From positions 24,544,414 to 24,608,413 of the forward strand of contig CP141134.1 of NCBI GenBank assembly GCA_035236585.1: a DNA stretch of 64,000 nt, written 5' to 3'. Made by a program: the position numbers and the translations under genes. The stretch is from Warburgia ugandensis. Its lineage: Eukaryota; Streptophyta; Magnoliopsida; Canellales; Canellaceae. Below the pieces are notes generated by a model, which was given only the letters and a program-made list of their open reading frames with translations, searched no databases and was not told the DNA's origin. Below, in pieces: positions 21,774 to 33,761 of the stretch. The first letter of the stretch is position 1. The number at the start of each line of letters is the position of its first letter.

Positions 21774-24700
21774 TGTGACACCTCGGGTTTTATCATTAAT
21801 AAAATAACAATTTATAAAATGTGTCGGGATCCTTATTTTAAAAACTTTGATTTTTAAAGTGACCAAAAAAAAAAACATGAATAAAAGCATTTATTTGAAA
21901 GTCCCTAGAGTCATACAACCATAAAACCATAGATTCAACGGTGAAATGGAATCCCATTTCTATCAAAAATTCAACAGAGTCTCATTTGTATTTTGGACCA
22001 TTGCACATAACCTGTGCAATACAAAATCACCTAATAAAGACAATACAAGACATGACACATGGGAGACTCAGTCTCCACTCCCATTCATCGGAATCAAATA
22101 CTATTTTCAATAAAAATGTATACTCCAACAGTGGATAAGAAAATCAAGTCATGACAAAATATCCAAGGTCTATCCATATAGGCATTACATCTAACATGAG
22201 TTCATATCCTCACATCCAGGTTAGAATGCAATTATAATAATGTACAATTCATAAACAATAACCAAAGTGAGGTCCTGAACAAACCTTGCCATCTCTGAAA
22301 TGTCCTCAACACTCCATTGTGTAGGTGACCACATTTAATATCAATTTAAATCATATGTAGTATGTTGTGTGAAGATCTGAGTTTTTGATAAAGTTCATGG
22401 ATATGAAACATATGTATAAAACGCCAAATTATCATATGGCAAGAATAGCACAATGCATGGTTAATACAGTGTTAGAATCACTTACAAAAACCAATGAAAA
22501 TCTAGTTTCGAGCATAAATATCAAAATATAATATCCAAATGACACAGTAAGCATAAAAATGGACAATGCATGCTCATACAACCAATAAAGCCAGTATCAA
22601 TCGAATCAATCATAATAAGGCATGAATGCATATCATAATTTACGAGCATGCAAGTCAATCACATCTCTAGAGTGTCTGAGCACACTCTCACATCTAGTCA
22701 TGGGTGCTCATACCAATCCTTAGTCCCTTGTCTGTAGCTCGCCCATTAGGTAGCTCGTTCAACCCATAGGCCTGCCCACATATGGCCACACACATAGACT
22801 TCACCCAATATATCCATACCACATGAGTTAGTTACCTATAACTCGCACACTAGGTAGCTCTTCCAGCCCATAGGCTTGTCCACATTTGGCCGCTCACATA
22901 GCCTTCACCCAATATATCCATACCACATGGGTTCCTCACCTGTAGCTCGCACACCAAGTTGCTCTCTCAGCCCGTAGGCTTACCCACATTTGGCTGCCTA
23001 CTTAGGCTTCACCCAATGTATCCATGCCACATGAGCATATAGAATAAAAGTATGGACTACAATGCTACAATGGCAACCACTTCAAGGTATTAACCACTGA
23101 TGCTCACCGTCAACATCGAAATGGGAGACTACTGTCCGCCATGCATGGGAGGTTGGTCGGATGTCCGTGGGTGGCTTGTCCTTGTTTACCACAAATTGCA
23201 TGCAATGCCATCATCAGGGCGGTGTTTATCATCCATAATACTTAGAGGGTGAGTTGCCAACCCTATGACCCTCCTAGCATAGCATCCATCAGGCAAAAAT
23301 ACCCATCATAAATCAATGAAACCACAAATCAAGTATCAAAATCAATACATAACCATTCTCGATAAAATCAAATCGAGTGAGTATTTAATATATCAAAATC
23401 ATTCATCAAAAATTAGTGTATAATATCCTTAAATAATCCAATTGATGCAACATGGAAATGTATCAAGAAATAGTGCATACATCATGCACATTAAAAGGTA
23501 GTATACACCTCAGCAATACATGCTAAATAGTATAAGAAAATCATGAGTTTGGCATACACGTCCATGCATCAAACAGTCCATGTAAATAAAGTCATCGAGT
23601 AAATAATCAGGATTTATGAAATCAAAGGATAATAAATGTAGTCACCTACCTAGACGAAGTACCACTCGTATGTACCTCCCAAATCAGTCGGACCCAATAC
23701 TAGTGTTGTCCTTCACAGTTCCATCACCTGAATACATATCACATCCAGTCATACTTAGAATCCAATTTATCTAACTTGGATTCTTAATTCCACAACATCA
23801 TGTTTTCATATTCCAAACTATAGTATTCAGGACAATCCAATGATTCCTAGCCATGGAATCTCAAGGTGGGGCTCACCCTAATTGGCTAATAATTCAAATC
23901 ATACATAATCGGGCCCACTCATAACTATCTGGTTCTTCTTCTTAATCATATCATTGCACTTTTCAAGTTACTAGACTCAGATCATATCAATCTTGGTTAA
24001 TTTATCATTTAAATAAATTAATCGGGCATTATTATATGAATCATGCTCAATCATATCTAATCATAGTCAGATCAACCAATCAAATGGATAAGATAGTAAT
24101 CTTACCTTGTACCGGTCAATTTGAGTAACATCCAACTGTCTGCTTGGTTGGGTAGTCCATCGATCGCCTCAACTGTGCCCAGTCATCAGATATCCATGCT
24201 AATCTCATCAAAGATCTTCACCTGATCACCCCATATCACATTACCACTTAGTAATTATAACCAATTAATCCTAATAAGATTTTTGAAGGGTTCATATCAT
24301 CAAATTGGATCTAATTTCATACTTGGATCTTTAGTTGATCCTAGCCGTTGATCTATATAAGCTAAATCATCTCCATAAACGGTTCAGATCCATTATTCTT
24401 GTGTGGATCTGTGATCTACATTTCATGAGGATTACTATAGACTACTTGGATTAGAAAAACGTAGTTAGACCATCACAAATAAGACGATCTGACCTCCAAT
24501 CAAAGGTCTGGTGAAATCAACGATTGGATCTTACTTGATTAAGAAATGGGAAGATGGGTTTTGTTCCATGCATTGCCAAAATTGTGAGGGTACTCTCAGA
24601 TTTCCAAGACTCTTCCTAGATTGGTCAAAACGAAGGTTCAAAGTTCAAGGGGTAAAAAGAGGTCACTGGGTCAACTCAATGTCTACCAAACTTGTTGGGG

Positions 24701-25567
24701 TGAGTTGACTTGGCGAGTCAACTCAACCTTAACTCGCTAGAGTAAGGGAGACAAGGGGAGAAGCAGATGGTGGTGATTGAGTAGTTTTAAGTCTAGGTCA
24801 CCGTCCAATCCAAGCCAAGAGGGGAAGACAGTGGGAGAATAGGGTGGTGGGGAGGTGATCGACTCCATGCCCGTCATGATGAACAGGGGAGATCCAGGTG
24901 GCCATCCCCATCTGATCGAAGGGGGGGTTTTCCATCCATGACCTGCTCTGGTGGGTGTGCAAGACCAGAGAAAAGGGGAAATCGAGGCCTTCCCACGCCG
25001 TCAGTGAAAAACCCAACAAGGGTTTCAGCTGGTGATAGTGAAACCTAGCGGGGGAGGGAAGAGATGTCAGGAAAATGCCCTACCGTGGTTGGGAAAGGGA
25101 GATTTGCTAGGGGAGGGGGCTGCATGCACCAGTAAACAGAAGACCCAATTTTGGGTCCTTGAAATTTTCTGCAACCCCCTCTTTTCTCTTGTTTCAACTG
25201 TACAAGGCGGGGGAGGTGGAGCTAGCGATGCATGGCTACTGGCACTCCACGTGTCGCCCCCATTCTGCACATGGCAAGATCCTACATTCCACAAAATGAC
25301 AAAATAGGGGGGTGGGGGGGTTCCATTATCAATTTTAACCCCCTAAATTTGTAAAACTTTTGGAATTTTTTCACCTCGATCTCCGTTTGTGCAAAATTAG
25401 TGTCATTGGAATTGTATCGACGCGTACATTCCAATTTTAATATTCTCAAGTCCAAATTTCAAGCCCATAAAGAGGTCATTTTCATCGAGTTAAATTCAAT
25501 TATCTTATTCCCATTTAAAATTATAATCCAATACATAAAAAATGACCCGAAATTGAGGGTCGTTACA
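21774..25567 (-). repeat. LTR-B: 3' LTR of chromovirus-like element B
   Basis: In minus orientation it opens TGTAACGACCC (complement of 25557-25567) and ends GGTGTCACA (complement of 21774-21782), the same termini as LTR-A. Length is about 3.8 kb. It shares the middle block with LTR-A and LTR-C (GTCCGCCATGCAT, CCTCCTAGCA, CATC.A.GGC.AAAA) and carries its own triple 104-bp repeat. It is followed by a polypurine tract and interior B. Confidence 0.85.
22731..23042 (-). repeat. Three-copy 104-bp tandem repeat in LTR-B
   Basis: Units start at about 22731, 22835 and 22939, exactly 104 bases apart. Each contains GTAGCTCGC, CCCATAGGC, CCCACAT.TGGC, TTCACCCAAT.TATCCAT and CCACATG.G. LTR-A and LTR-C do not have this triplication at the matching place. 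Confidence 0.9.
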
Positions 25568-25582
25568 TTCTTCCCCCCTTAT
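25568..25582 (-). promoter_or_regulatory. Polypurine tract of element B
   Basis: The minus strand reads TAAGGGGGGAAGAA directly before TGTAACGACCC and is identical in core to the tract of element A. Upstream on the minus strand is GGGGACGAAATTTCTATAAG, a familiar end-of-pol motif of plant chromoviruses. Its 3' end therefore survives although integrase is gone. Confidence 0.8.
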
Positions 25583-25829
25583 AGAAATTTCGTCCCCAAA
25601 ATTCTTTCCATGTTATTCTCAACAATTTAAAAGCATCCCCGTACCGCAAGATCTACAAATCATACAAAAGATTTCCCAAGTCAGTGCCAATAACAATTTC
25701 ATACCATATCATGCCTTCAAATAGCAACTCATATGTATAAACCATACTCTCATCCAAGAGTTAATCATTTATTTACAACTTAGCATAACTGAATCACCAT
25801 ATCAACAAAAGTTGAAGTACTACAACTCA

Positions 25830-26180
25830 CATATAGGCAATTTATGCCAAATCTGTTCTAGCACATAGTACCTCATCATTAGGCAATGTATATCAATCAC
25901 ACCATATCATATCAACTCCTGAATAGGCAATACATGCCAATCAAATCAGAGCATACCTACTCATCATCAGGCAATCCATGCCTAAACAAAATAAAAGAAT
26001 ACCACCTCAGTAACAGGCAATCATATTCCAATCAAAATCAGAGCATACCAACTCAAAAATAGATAATCATATGCCAATCAGAATCAAGGCATGCCAGCTC
26101 AATAACAGGCAATCATATGCCAATCAGAATTAGAGCATACCAGCTCAATAATAGGCAATCATATGCCAATTAGAATTCAA
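25830..26180 (-). repeat. 46-bp tandem array of element B
   Basis: About seven to eight units of approximately CAATCAGAATCAGAGCATACC plus AGCTCAATAACAGGCAATCATATGC. The last three are nearly identical and the outer ones are decayed. It occupies the place where RNase H, integrase and chromodomain would be in a complete element. Confidence 0.8.
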
Positions 26181-26559
26181 TCCATAGCATGATCATACTG
26201 TGAGCACCTAAAAGCTTGCCACCTGCCACCTAGAATCCTGCCAGCGCCTCTCGCACTCACCCTCATCGGTCGCCCTCTTAGGTTACCCTCATCGGCCACT
26301 CACAAGTATAAGTGATAAATCAATGGTGATTATACATAAGAATATGCTTTCATGCTAAATATACGTTACTGTCACACCTCTCACCTTCATGAGAAAAGAG
26401 GCTCATATACATAATATAACATAGTATCCATGTCACCACTATCCTAGAGAACTCAATAACCCAGCAATAATAGTTCACCAGATTAAGGAAACTATAAACC
26501 TTAGTCACTAGTTTAGCTAGTCCCAGTTCATAACAATCTTAATAACTAGTCTCTCTATT

Positions 26560-27260
26560 AATAGAGAATATTGCGGACAAGAATATTCATCTTCTTTGAC
26601 CATAATTATTACTCAGATACATTTATAACAAAAGATGAGTTCTTTAGATACTTAGAATAATGCACAAGGATTTTCTGTGCTCCTCTAAGTCATGGAATAC
26701 ACAAAAACATCATCCACTAACATAATCATGACTCATCCAAGTAACCTTTAGAAATTTCACCCATCATATCCATACATAATGTCAGTGTATGAATTTCATC
26801 AATTAATATCACCCAGAACTTGTAATAATTATAACAAGTTTTAAAAATTGTCTAGGGACATCTTAGTCACAATCCTCAAATCAAGATTCACCAATACCAT
26901 GCACATCCCAAGTTACTCTTATAGATCATCAATACCCAATAAAGAATATCAATTCTCTACTGTGGTGCTATCAAACAATCAATAGTCTGTGCATGGCAAT
27001 AAGGATCTATCTCTCTTCTCATAAAGAGGATTAATGCACCCAATGAAGACCCACTAGGTTTAATAAACCCTTGTCAACTAACTATCATAGCTAGAACAAA
27101 TGGGGTCATCTTGTATGACACCTTAGAAAATGACACTATGTTTGATGCCAAATCAATATTAACATGAAAAATCAATCTCTCGCAGTGTAAGATCTTGAAA
27201 CCTCCTCAGGAACATCATGAATTCTTGCACACTATATGCGTGCACAATCTATGGCAGCTC
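26560..27260 (-). pseudogene. Truncated reverse transcriptase of element B
   Basis: It is collinear with the RT relic of element A at the DNA level, with the same flanking landmarks (AAGAGGATTAATGCA at about 27025-27040 and CAGAACTTGTAATAATTATAACAAG at about 26815-26840). More stops than in A leave no long frame. It ends at the equivalent place. Confidence 0.7.
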
Positions 27261-27312
27261 TATGTCATCTACTGTCACACTAATAAGGAGGACTTAACAT
27301 CTCAAGAAAGTA

Positions 27313-27576
27313 CTACAGTGCCACCAAGGCAAAAATAACACAAACCTCTGTGATGCTCTTCCTACATAGAAACGAGGTCATTGATTGTCCAAGTACACTA
27401 AAAGTGATCTTTCCCTCACAACAATCAATTGTCCCCAAATAAATAGAATCCATCCCAAGGATGGTATCATGATCGGTCATATCAAGTAAGATTAACTCAA
27501 TATCCATCCTCTCACTCATCATTAGCACCATAACATCCAACTCGGAGACTGTCATATAAACAAGCATATTCATCAA
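27313..27576 (-). pseudogene. Protease region of element B
   Basis: The frame contains ILLDMTDHDTILGMDSIYLG then IDCCEGKITF, the same post-protease motif as element A and as complete Tekay/Del-type chromoviruses. An upstream Met-rich segment is probably the decayed protease core. Gag lies upstream and RT downstream on the minus strand. Confidence 0.8.
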
Positions 27577-27782
27577 GGCCCCATTCTATAAAATACAATA
27601 ATGACTAGATCCTAGATCAAGGAGGATCCTAACGTCGTTACTAGCAAATAGAATAATATTTTCCATCGCCTAGTTCGAGGCCTATACTTGCCTCCAAGTA
27701 GTGGTAGAAATCCATCATTACCAATGTGGCGCCATCTCTGCCCTATTTATAATGTCATTCAGTCTAACTCATTGTCCAATGG

Positions 27783-28480
27783 GATAGTCTCTAAAGGATT
27801 ATTTTGATTCTCCACATTCAAAACATTTAAAGGATTTCCACTGTGATGTCGGCTACTAATGCTATTACCGCTGCTGCGGTGGTCTACTAACTCTAGGAAA
27901 TAATTGTCCAAGTGCCTGTCCTTACAACTAATACACCTTCTCTCATCCGTATCCTAACACCGCATGATCAAATGTTGCTGGCTCAATGGCCTCTGCAGCT
28001 GTGTCAATAAAAGGTCTCTTGCCCTTAGTAGGCTAACTCGAACTACCCATGTCCTAGTTTTTGTGGTCAGCCTTGGTCTTAAGAGGATCCCTCTTTACAT
28101 AGAGGTTAAGTCTGCAACCTCACTACTAGCGTAGAACACAACACAATCACTAGATCCCTTAATGCATGTGTCAACATATAACAATCTATCATCTCCTTCT
28201 TCATCGTAAGGAGTTAGGGCAAGTCTCTTCAACTAAGTATATTGGTTCAATACCGTTGAACCATCTAATTCTTCACTTTAAGTGGCAAACTCTCTTAGTT
28301 TCCACAAATATTAATTATCACAAGCCTTCCTAAGGGCCTTCTAGATAAAAGTCTCAGTGATAGAGGGACACATCTCCTCAAATAACCATCCTTAGAATCC
28401 TCGTGATTATATTTTCAGTGTCCTCACTTCCACTATTTCACTTTCTTGAACTAACGAATTATTTCATGATCATATCAAGC
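27783..28480 (-). pseudogene. Gag remnant of element B
   Basis: The minus strand at 27783-27836 encodes the knuckle remnant FKCFECGESK, where the His position is a stop and the final Cys is lost. It aligns at DNA level with the gag relic of element A (for example ACAACTA.T.CACCTTCTCTCATCCG near 27925-27950). Not functional. Confidence 0.6.
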
Positions 28481-29355
28481 CAAATCATTTACAACTCTAT
28501 TTATTTCACAACCAAAGAAATTCATCCTTTATAATGCTTCCTTAGTCATTAGAAACCACACTATCATCTCTATCAGTGTTGGATGTAAATCAATCATAAT
28601 TAATTTCATCTCACCTCATTCACTTCATATGTTTTTCTTCCTAGTTGATTCTTTACAAAATCATTTCTATTCAAGAATTATTTTCATAAATTAGTTATCA
28701 TGCATCTAGGCAATATGCAATTCAAATCATCATTAAAACACTAAGAACAATTATAGGTATTCACTCCTGACTGATGTCTAATATCAAAAAATTTGTAAGC
28801 GTAAGAACTCATTAAGTTTTATCTCATAGTTCATATTCATTCATAGAGAGCATTAGGATCTTACCTCATTAAATTTTTAATAATTTTCACTATATTACGA
28901 TTTATTCATCAAATAAATCCACTTTAAGTTTAAATTTATACAATACTCCTATCAACTTTCTCGAATTCTCAATAATTGTGATCATTTCTATTCCTTCATC
29001 ATTCTTATCATGCTATTGTTATCACCATGATTATTAAACTTTTTCCAAGAGTTTAGACACACAATCCAAGTTAGAAACTTGAACTCTCAGAAGCAATTCA
29101 TATAAAATATATCTTCTATCATATAATAAGGTTCGCACGAAGAGAAAATAATTTATAATCTTTATGTGCTCATACAAGGATTTAAATTCTGAATTTCTCT
29201 AAGAAAATCTACCAACTCTCATGACATTATCTATTTTACAATCGTCAACATCCTTCACATGAGTTATCTCTGTAACTCATATTTAGGAAATCACCTCATT
29301 TCATGGACTTTATGTGACCTTTAATTTGTTGGAATGGCTGTGATGGAGTAGATCT
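28481..29355 (-). other. 5' leader and gag start region of element B, decayed
   Basis: No open frame of note. The last 120 bases before the PBS match the corresponding place in element A (CATATGGGTTATCT/CACATGAGTTATCT, then ATTTAGGAAATCA, then CTCATT.CATGGA). Confidence 0.5.
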
Positions 29356-29369
29356 GGGCTCTGATACCA
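29356..29369 (-). promoter_or_regulatory. Primer-binding site of element B
   Basis: The minus strand reads TGGTATCAGAGCCC three bases after the LTR-C end GGTGTTACA, a full match to the initiator tRNA-Met site. Confidence 0.85.
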
Positions 29370-29372
29370 ATC

Positions 29373-31440
29373 TGTAACACCTTGGGGTTCCAACAGTCAC
29401 AATATTGTCTGCTTTGGGGCGCCCATACATCTCTCATGGTTTTGTTCTTCCCCAATTTTCCAGGAAAAATGTGTGGTGACCGTTAGAGTTCCCTAAAATC
29501 TTATAAACAGCCTAGTTTCCTCTCTTTAGGTAATGGGGGACTAACTCTCTGTCCTTCACGCAGTCTAGAAGCCTGCCAGCCTTCTCTTGGCCTGCCCTTA
29601 TTGGCCTAGGGCTTCACAATATATCAATCCCAGCAATAATCATAATCTCACATGAAATGTTAAATAAACATATGGATCATCATGCCGCAGTGTTAACCAA
29701 CTCTTAAGTCTATCGACTATTTCTCCCCGCCGACACCACACGAGAGACTAAGTGTCCGCCATGCATATGGGCTTGTTGGATGAGTAGTGGAGACTACCCA
29801 TCATATTGCTCCCTATGAGGTTTTCCTAAATTAGGGGCAAGTGTTTATCATCTCATAAAGCCAGAGGGTTGGTGGCCAACCTTACAACCCTCCTAGCAAG
29901 GTATCCACTAGGTGAAAGCACTCATTAGAAATCCATGAAAGTATGAAATCCGCTCATAATTCCAAAACAAATGATAATAAGTCATGTTTGATGCATGAAA
30001 TACAAGAGCTGCTATGGCTCGCTATCCCAAAGTACATCCCTCACCTTAGAGTCAGTCTCTTGAGGACCAGCCATGAAGCCTCCAAAATAAGCTTATGAAT
30101 AAACAATTCTAGTAAAACAAACAAATCAAAACATCATGATATCCAAATAATAAGAGTTTGGGGAAAACATATAAATCAGAATGATCGTGCATAAATACAA
30201 GCCATATGTGATGAATAGTAGTCTCAAAGTCATAAGGCCAAATTAACATGCAATCAAATCACCGATATATGTGAAATCATCAAATGAACATCCATGATTT
30301 TTGTGCAAAATATATCAATATTAAATGTCATAACCTATCTCAGTGAGAACCAACTCTCTCAAGCATTCTACCTCTCAAATTAGTATGGTCTAATGCACAT
30401 GTACAAATCACACATAACATAATACATCACTTATCACTCTCTAATATGGCCAATCTAGCTCATCCTATGATTTTTAGGCTTTAATTAAGCTAAAAAGTGG
30501 TCAAATCTAAGTTTTCACATCAAAATTAGGTTTGCATCATCGAGATGAATCCAACGAATGCTTTAGATAAAAAGCGGTCAAATCTAAGTTTTCAAATCAA
30601 AATTAGGTTTGCATCATCGAGATGAATCCAATGGATGCTTCAGATAAAAAATTAGGTTATATTGCCTTCAGAATTGAAGATTTTTTGTTCTAGGACACAT
30701 GCGCGTGTGTCTCCATCCCCAGGATGAATGCAGTGGCATCTTTGTCACTCGGACTAACGTGTGTGATGGTGCTGAGCGTGCATGTTGTGGTTCACATCTG
30801 CTAGGGTTTTGACTATTTTTGTCATTCCTAGGGTTTTGAGGGTCTAGGAATTGAATGAATGGCTCAGATAATCCATTTGAGCTGTTCATGAGGTGGCTTT
30901 TCTATTGTGACACAAGTTTCTCTAATGAAACTCTACCTAGCTAGAAAAACTAGTCTGGCTAGCATGGGGAGGGGAAAAACTAGTAGGAAAGAAGAAAAAG
31001 AGAGAAACGGGGCTGGGAAAGATAATTACCTGTCTAGGCTGGTGGGGGATTTTCGTCTAAGAAAAGTCTTTGTCGGAGAAGGATAAGAGCAGAGAGTCTG
31101 CCACATGCTGTACACACGACATGATTAGGGGGAACAGTTATAAAAATGTCCCCTCTAAATTTATGGTATTTCTATTTTAAAAATTAGGTAAATGAGCCTT
31201 ACTTACAAATTACTAAAATGCCCCTCAACTTCAAATGCTCATAACTTTTTCATCCAAACTCCATTTTAGGGGTTGTTGGTGTCATTGGATTCCTTTTTTC
31301 TTCAAAGTTATCTAATCAGCCATGTCAACTCTCATTTTGGTCTCTATAATTATCAATTCTCTGAAAACTCAAAGTCCTAATTTTTATAAAATTCTCAAAT
31401 AATATTATATAATTATATGGAAAAATTTACAGATATTACA
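29373..31440 (-). repeat. LTR-C: 5' LTR next to interior B, diverged
   Basis: It ends (minus) GGTGTTACA beside the PBS and opens TGTAATATCTG at 31440. The middle block (about 29690-29930) aligns with LTR-A 12640-12900 and LTR-B 23060-23320. The 31200-31300 block resembles the U3 start of the other two. At about 2.1 kb it is much shorter than LTR-B and too different to be a recent partner of it, so LTR-B and LTR-C probably come from different members brought together by recombination. A duplicated 60-bp segment (AAGCGGTCAAATCTAAG...) lies at about 30490-30650. Confidence 0.75.
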
Positions 31441-32074
31441 CTTCATTGACTAGTAGTGGGTGAGAAAGAAAGGGGTGCGGGAGAGATGTGGGGTGTTGCA
31501 ATATAACTGGTGAACAGAGAGAGAGCCCTGCAATGGTAGATCTCATGAGTCTTCCTTCCCTACAGCTCTTCTTCTTTAGCGAACTCTCTTCTCCCCCTCC
31601 AAAGTCCTCTTTAAGCTTCTTACCCTCTAATTTCATTTCCCCACTTTCCTTCAAGCTCTATACTATAGTTAAAAACTCTTCACCTTAGAAACTCCTACCA
31701 ACTCCCCCTTCTATTATGCAACTCCATGATTTCCTTTTCTCCAATTAGAACCCATTCTTTTTTAGGAAATTATCTCATACTGCCTTTTTGCTCTTTAAGA
31801 TGATCTAGGATCATTAATTTTGATCTGAGCCATTCAAGTCACAATTTGGTTGATCTATAAAACGTAAGACTAAATTAAAATCATCTAAACCATACATTAT
31901 ATATCTGATCAACTTTGATGATCATCTGACCATTAAATTTTACAAGTCAATGGTTGGATGGTCAATTGGAGTTAAAATTTGTATTTTATCTAAAAAATGA
32001 AAATTTGATGGGTTAGATGATCTAATTAGATGCTAAATTTAGGTTATTTTGCACAAAATTAAACATTTAACACA
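31441..32074 (-). repeat. Truncated 3' LTR of element D
   Basis: In minus orientation it opens TGTGTTAAATG after a G-rich tract. It matches the outer part of the 5' LTR at 41571-42138 (GTAGTGGGTGAGAAAG, GAGAGAGCCCTGCAATGG, CTCATG(A/G)GTCTTCCTTCCC). It is cut at 31440 by LTR-C, and the remaining about 1.2 kb of the LTR was not found on the far side of the chromovirus complex. Confidence 0.8.
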
Positions 32075-32084
32075 TCCCCCAATC
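32075..32084 (-). promoter_or_regulatory. Polypurine tract of element D
   Basis: The minus strand reads GATTGGGGGA immediately before the TG of the LTR. H has an equivalent tract at 50950-50962. Confidence 0.6.
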
Positions 32085-33740
32085 AGCATTTTGCTAGTCC
32101 CAAGAAAAACGTGTGAAAAACTTATTTTCAAAATTTTCAAAAATTATTTTCATGTCAATTCCACTTTTTCGTGGAGAATTATCTTCAATAAATCTAAGAA
32201 CTTTAGCAAACTAATAAAAATGAATGAAAGATTCAAAACCCTACCCATATGCTAAATAAATTCCATTTAAGTTCATATCTCAAAGTGTGTGTGTGTGTGT
32301 GTATAGTCTACATATACAATAATCCTTATCTTTAAGTAGACTTCTAACTTTTGAACTTAATTTGAAATATGTTTTGACCTCTATCCTCATTAACTACATA
32401 CACTCAAAAATAAAACTCTCTAATAAAGGGTTCATATCATATCCCTCTTTTAAATATGTAAGCAAAGTTATAAAAACAAATTTATCTCATATATATTCAT
32501 GAAGAACGGGAGTCACTAAGGAATTTAATTTTGATCCCTTTAGGAAGAATAAGATTCCATTACCTTTGAACTTTTTACAAATACTACTCTTTAAATCCTA
32601 TCCATTTATATCTTCATCAAGACTATATTCCTCTTGAATCAATAGGTCTTCAACTAGGATGAAATGTAGGATTAGGGCAGGGTTATGAAAAGAAAGGACA
32701 TAAAGGGTATTTAAAAATTTTCAAAAATAATTAGAGGTCTTCTACTAAAGTCGACAATTCTTCATTACTTTGCTTGCCTGAAGTGAATATTTCTTTTTTT
32801 TAACATTTTTGTGTTCTTCTAAAATTTTCAATACTTTTTTTTTCTTTCTTTTCAACAGTTTTGAATCTCTTTAAAGACTACTTCTTTTCTTGATATTCAC
32901 TTTTATTGCAATAAAAAATTATAGTGTCATTAATCTCTAATGTATCTTTTAAACAAAATAGGTAATGGATATATTATACTGGGTTAATTTGAGTGATAAA
33001 AGAAAAGGCTTATATAAAAGGCTCAAATTGGCTAACTGGTGGTAAAAATACTTTTGGGGTAGGCTTTATCTATCTAGGTTAATAACAAGGATGACCTAAA
33101 TCATTTCCTAGGTTTCATATAATCTATCAGATTCAATGAGCTTTTAGAAATTTGAAAGTAATACTCTAATAATTCAAGTAATTAGCCAAATTTAAGAATT
33201 GATAGGATCAAATTTTCTCTAAGCATGCCTAAGAAAATTAGAAACATTTATAGCCTCTTGAAAAGAATGAATGGCTCTAAAACTCACTTAGGTTATAGGT
33301 TTCTATTGAATTTCTTTAAGATCTCTAAGTTATAATGACTTATCAATTTAGACTATGTATATGTAACTGCGGGTATAGATGTGATCTGAGACTTTGCTTT
33401 CATGAAATACTTTAGAAAATAAGTAAAATGATGAATTAATCATATGCAATTCTATTAATAAGATAAAGTTACCTAGACTATACTTCAGAAAATCCAATTC
33501 TCATCATAGTGTACGAATTAACCTAAAAATTTTTTTAGCAAAAATTTTATTTTTTTTCATTTTTTAGAAAATATGGAAAATAAAAACTAACAAAAACTAG
33601 AATTTGTTAGAATTTTACACCCCCAACCTAAAAGAAACATTATCCCTAATGTTTAAAAAGTAGGACCTAAAATAAATATGGGTGATGCAGAAAACAACAA
33701 GATGTATGGCCAATCCTAGCATTCTCAATCTCAACTATCC
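32085..33740 (-). other. 3' untranslated region of element D
   Basis: AT-rich non-coding DNA between integrase and the polypurine tract, with a (GT)9 run at 32285-32302. It is collinear with 50963-51970 in element H (GTGTATAGTCTACATATACA against GTACGTTCTACATATACAGT, and AAAACTCTC against GAAACTCTT), so this long spacer is a family feature. Confidence 0.6.
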
Positions 33741-33761
33741 TATATAGAAAAACTTTTGTTA

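Larger units (their letters stand above)
25568..29372 (-). mobile_element. Interior of chromovirus-like element B (internally deleted)
   Basis: It is collinear with interior A: PBS (29356-29369), gag relic, protease region, RT ending near 26560, then non-coding DNA with a 46-bp array, then the polypurine tract. RNase H, integrase and chromodomain are missing. Shared blocks include GGAGAACTCAATAACC.AGCAATA (about 26440-26470 against 18230-18250) and CAATAAGGATCT.TCTCTCTTCTC at 27000 and 18790. Confidence 0.8.

Noticed and set aside
22731..23042. Three regularly spaced repeats considered as CRISPR-like
   Set aside because: Units are contiguous 104-bp tandem copies without unique spacers and lie in a plant LTR.
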